From contig OY969802.1 of the NCBI GenBank assembly GCA_963703235.1, positions 248,001 through 312,000 on the forward strand: a DNA stretch of 64,000 nucleotides, written 5' to 3'. Under the pieces are notes generated by a model. The model saw nothing but the letters and a program-made list of their open reading frames with translations. It was not told the DNA's origin and did not search any database. The DNA comes from VRUE01 sp963703235 (GTDB taxonomy: Bacteria; Actinomycetota; Thermoleophilia; Solirubrobacterales; 70-9). Positions 62,254 to 64,000 of the stretch are shown here, piece after piece (the first letter of the stretch is position 1; the number at the start of each line of letters is the position of its first letter). Both the position numbers and the translations under genes were made by a program.

Positions 62254-63390
62254 ATGGGATTCCTCAGCCGAAAGTCCAAGTCCGCGCCCACCAGCATCGT
62301 CGACGAGCAGCACCCGATCGTCGAGGAGCTGCAGGAAATGGAAGAGGTGGTGCCCGAGCGGCCTCGGCCGGCGGGTCCTGTCGCGGGACAGGACTCCTCG
62401 TCCTCGCAGGCTGCGGGCGAGGAGCCCAGCCCCACGCCACCCGCCGGAGAGGCGTTGGAGGACACCTCTCCCACCGCAAGCAGCAAGGAGCCCACTCCTG
62501 TGCCACCCGTCGGAGAAGCGGTTGAGCTCGACGAGCCCGAGGAGCCGGGACGGATGCAAGCTCGTGATCTGATCGCGCCCAGCCGACATGAAGCCGTCGT
62601 GGAGGAGCCGGTTGTTGAGACGCCCACGAAGCACGCTGAGGTGATTGCGTTTGCCAATCAGAAGGGTGGCGTTGCCAAGACCACCACGACCTTGAACTTG
62701 GCTGTCGCCTTCGCCGAGTCCGGGCACCGGGTGCTCTGCATCGACCTCGATCCGCAGGGGAACCTGACGATGAGCCAGGGGATCGACCCCGACAAGGTGG
62801 AGAAAAGCCTCTACGACGTGCTGGTCAACGACATGCCGATCTCGGAGATCATCCAGAAGCGCGAGATCGACATCGCCGTCGCCTCGATCGACCTGGCCGG
62901 CGCCGAGATCGCGATGAGCACCAAGATCGGCCGCGAGCGCTCGCTCGAGAAGGCCCTTAAAGAGGTCGCCGGCGACTACGACTTCGTCTGCATCGACACG
63001 CCGCCCAGCCTCGGCCTGCTCACGATCAACGCGCTGACCGCGGCGAGCAAGGTGATCGTCCCCGTCCAGTGCGAGTATCTATCGATGCGCGGGCTGGTCC
63101 AGCTCCAGAACACGCTGAAGATGATCCAGGAGAACCTCAACCCGGACGTGCGGATCGAGGGCATCCTGCCGACGATGCTGGATTCGCGCACCGTCCACGC
63201 CAAGGAGGCGGTGGAGATCCTCGAGGAGAACTTCGGCGAGCTGGTCTTCAAGTCGCGGATCAAAAAGGCGATCAAATTCGCCGAGGCCCCGGTGAAGGGC
63301 GCCAGCGTGCTCAAGTACGATCCTCAGAGCAACGCCGCGAGCTACTACCGCGACCTGGCCGAGGAGGTTCTTGCGAATGAGTCGGCGTAA
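62254..63390 (+). CDS. parA: ParA-family ATPase with disordered N-terminal extension
   Basis: 378 aa. Residues 1-128 are disordered, Pro/Glu/Ser-rich, and contain two tandem copies of an EEPSPTPPAGEA-like motif. The ATPase domain starts about 129: deviant Walker A NQKGGVAKTTTTLNLA (135-150), CIDLDPQGNLTMSQG, FVCIDTPPSLGLLTINAL and VQCEYLSMRGLVQLQNTL. This is a chromosome-segregation-type ParA (Soj). No parB is seen nearby. It overlaps ftsZ by 14 bp, so a role in division-site or partition control is suggested. Confidence 0.88.
   Translation: MGFLSRKSKSAPTSIVDEQHPIVEELQEMEEVVPERPRPAGPVAGQDSSSSQAAGEEPSPTPPAGEALEDTSPTASSKEPTPVPPVGEAVELDEPEEPGRMQARDLIAPSRHEAVVEEPVVETPTKHAEVIAFANQKGGVAKTTTTLNLAVAFAESGHRVLCIDLDPQGNLTMSQGIDPDKVEKSLYDVLVNDMPISEIIQKREIDIAVASIDLAGAEIAMSTKIGRERSLEKALKEVAGDYDFVCIDTPPSLGLLTINALTAASKVIVPVQCEYLSMRGLVQLQNTLKMIQENLNPDVRIEGILPTMLDSRTVHAKEAVEILEENFGELVFKSRIKKAIKFAEAPVKGASVLKYDPQSNAASYYRDLAEEVLANESA
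62371..62452 (+). repeat. 82-bp coding repeat in parA (shared with ftsZ)
   Basis: About 91% identical to 63464-63545 and read in the same frame (PAGPVA, QDSSSSQAAGEEP). It contains inverted repeats CCTGTC/GACAGG and CTCCTCG/CGAGGAG. Confidence 0.85.
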
Positions 63391-64000
63391 GCGCGCGAGT
63401 ATGCGCGAAGGGCCGCTTTCCGACCTATTCCGGTCTACCGAACAAGACCCAGCGCCCCCGCCCGCGGGTCCTGTCGCGGAGGAGGACTCCTCGTCCTCGC
63501 AGGCTGCGGGCGAGGAGCCCACCTCCACGCCACCCCCGGGAGAGACGTCTGAGTCTCCTCCCGAGAGGCTGAAACGGGTCTTTGAGGAGCCTGTCACTCG
63601 CGAGCCTGTCCCCGGGCCCGAAGCTCCGCGGTACGGGCGGGAGGAACCTGAGTACGAGCCGCCGGGCTCTGGGCAGCCGCACCAGCCGGTGATTCGCGTC
63701 GTCGGTGTCGGCGGCGCCGGCGTCAACGCCGTCAACCGGATGGTTGACGCGAACGTGCCCGGGGTCGAGTTCATGGCCGTCAACACTGACCTGCAGTCGC
63801 TGCAGCTCTGCGTTGCCGACGTCACCGTCCACATCGGCGAAGAGCAGACGCGCGGGCTCGGCGCCGGCGCCGACGCTCAGGTCGGCCACCGCTCCGCCTT
63901 CGAGGAGCAGGACAAGATCAAGCGCCTGCTGAAGGGCTCTGACATGGTCTTCGTCGCCTGCGGCGCCGGCGGCGGCACCGGCACCGGCGCCGCGCCGGTG
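63377..64000 (+). CDS. ftsZ: Cell division protein FtsZ, 3' end outside the window
   Basis: 208 aa visible from ATG 63377 (overlaps the parA end by 14 bp). Residues 1-104 are a disordered extension absent from typical FtsZ. The tubulin-like GTPase begins about 105: VIRVVGVGGAGVNAVNRMVD, FMAVNTDLQSLQ, IGEEQTRGLGAGA and the tubulin signature GAGGGTGTGAAPV at the end. It polymerises into the Z-ring. ATG 63401 (residue 9) is an alternative start. Confidence 0.92.
   Translation, partial: MSRRKRASMREGPLSDLFRSTEQDPAPPPAGPVAEEDSSSSQAAGEEPTSTPPPGETSESPPERLKRVFEEPVTREPVPGPEAPRYGREEPEYEPPGSGQPHQPVIRVVGVGGAGVNAVNRMVDANVPGVEFMAVNTDLQSLQLCVADVTVHIGEEQTRGLGAGADAQVGHRSAFEEQDKIKRLLKGSDMVFVACGAGGGTGTGAAPV
63464..63545 (+). 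repeat. 82-bp coding repeat in ftsZ (shared with parA)
   Basis: Copy of the element at 62371-62452, encoding PAGPVAEEDSSSSQAAGEEP in the disordered extension. Confidence 0.85.

Overview
The window is GC-rich DNA from an actinobacterium, most likely of the class Thermoleophilia (Solirubrobacterales-like). The assignment is inferred from gene content: secreted NHL/TolB-type giants with basic 'CPKGKRRVT' tails, a complete type IVa pilus locus in an actinobacterial-looking genome, a paired ArsA/GET3-like ATPase operon, and a ParA-FtsZ overlap. Alternative starts (GTG, TTG) are frequent and many genes overlap by 4 bp (ATGA/GTGA).

Region 1 (1-31.8 kb) is an accessory, surface-protein region. It is built from three recurrent gene types that I call A (about 1300-aa secreted NHL + Fn3-like + TolB-like protein), B (about 910-960-aa secreted protein with four Cys-paired repeats) and C (about 235-aa secreted protein with unusual A-ending codons). 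Intact A-B pairs lie at 822-7531 and 20831-27567. C genes lie at 1-662 (partial), 17464, 27663, 28692, 30971 and, as an outlier, 59397. Between them are fragments of A, B and C genes, some inverted, and an IS3-type element whose 4-bp target duplication lies inside an A-gene relic. Also here: a lone RelA/SpoT-synthetase protein, three related lipoproteins, two collagen-like proteins sharing an N-terminal module, a first pilT, a polytopic membrane protein and a P63C-domain protein.

Region 2 (31.8-38.8 kb) holds the primary sigma factor, a YihY/BrkB membrane protein, a secreted protein, and three paralogous regulators (two winged helices plus a C-terminal domain resembling SCP2) around a membrane-anchored thioredoxin-like protein.

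Region 3 (38.8-57.1 kb) is the type IV pilus locus: pilB, a frameshifted pilT, pilC, an insertion of ATPase/DUF4143 genes and a beta-helix protein with an 822-bp internal tandem duplication, then the major pilin preceded by a convincing c-di-GMP-I (GEMM) riboswitch, three pilin-like or pilus-associated proteins, prepilin peptidase, pilM, pilN, pilO and an unrecognised protein in the pilP position. The riboswitch ties pilin production to c-di-GMP.

Region 4 (57.1-64 kb) contains an HxlR regulator, an unrecognised 549-aa protein, the outlying C gene, two ArsA-like ATPases, and a ParA-like ATPase overlapping ftsZ (cut by the window end). ParA and FtsZ carry the same 82-bp in-frame repeat in their disordered N-terminal extensions. 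No rRNA, tRNA or CRISPR array was seen.
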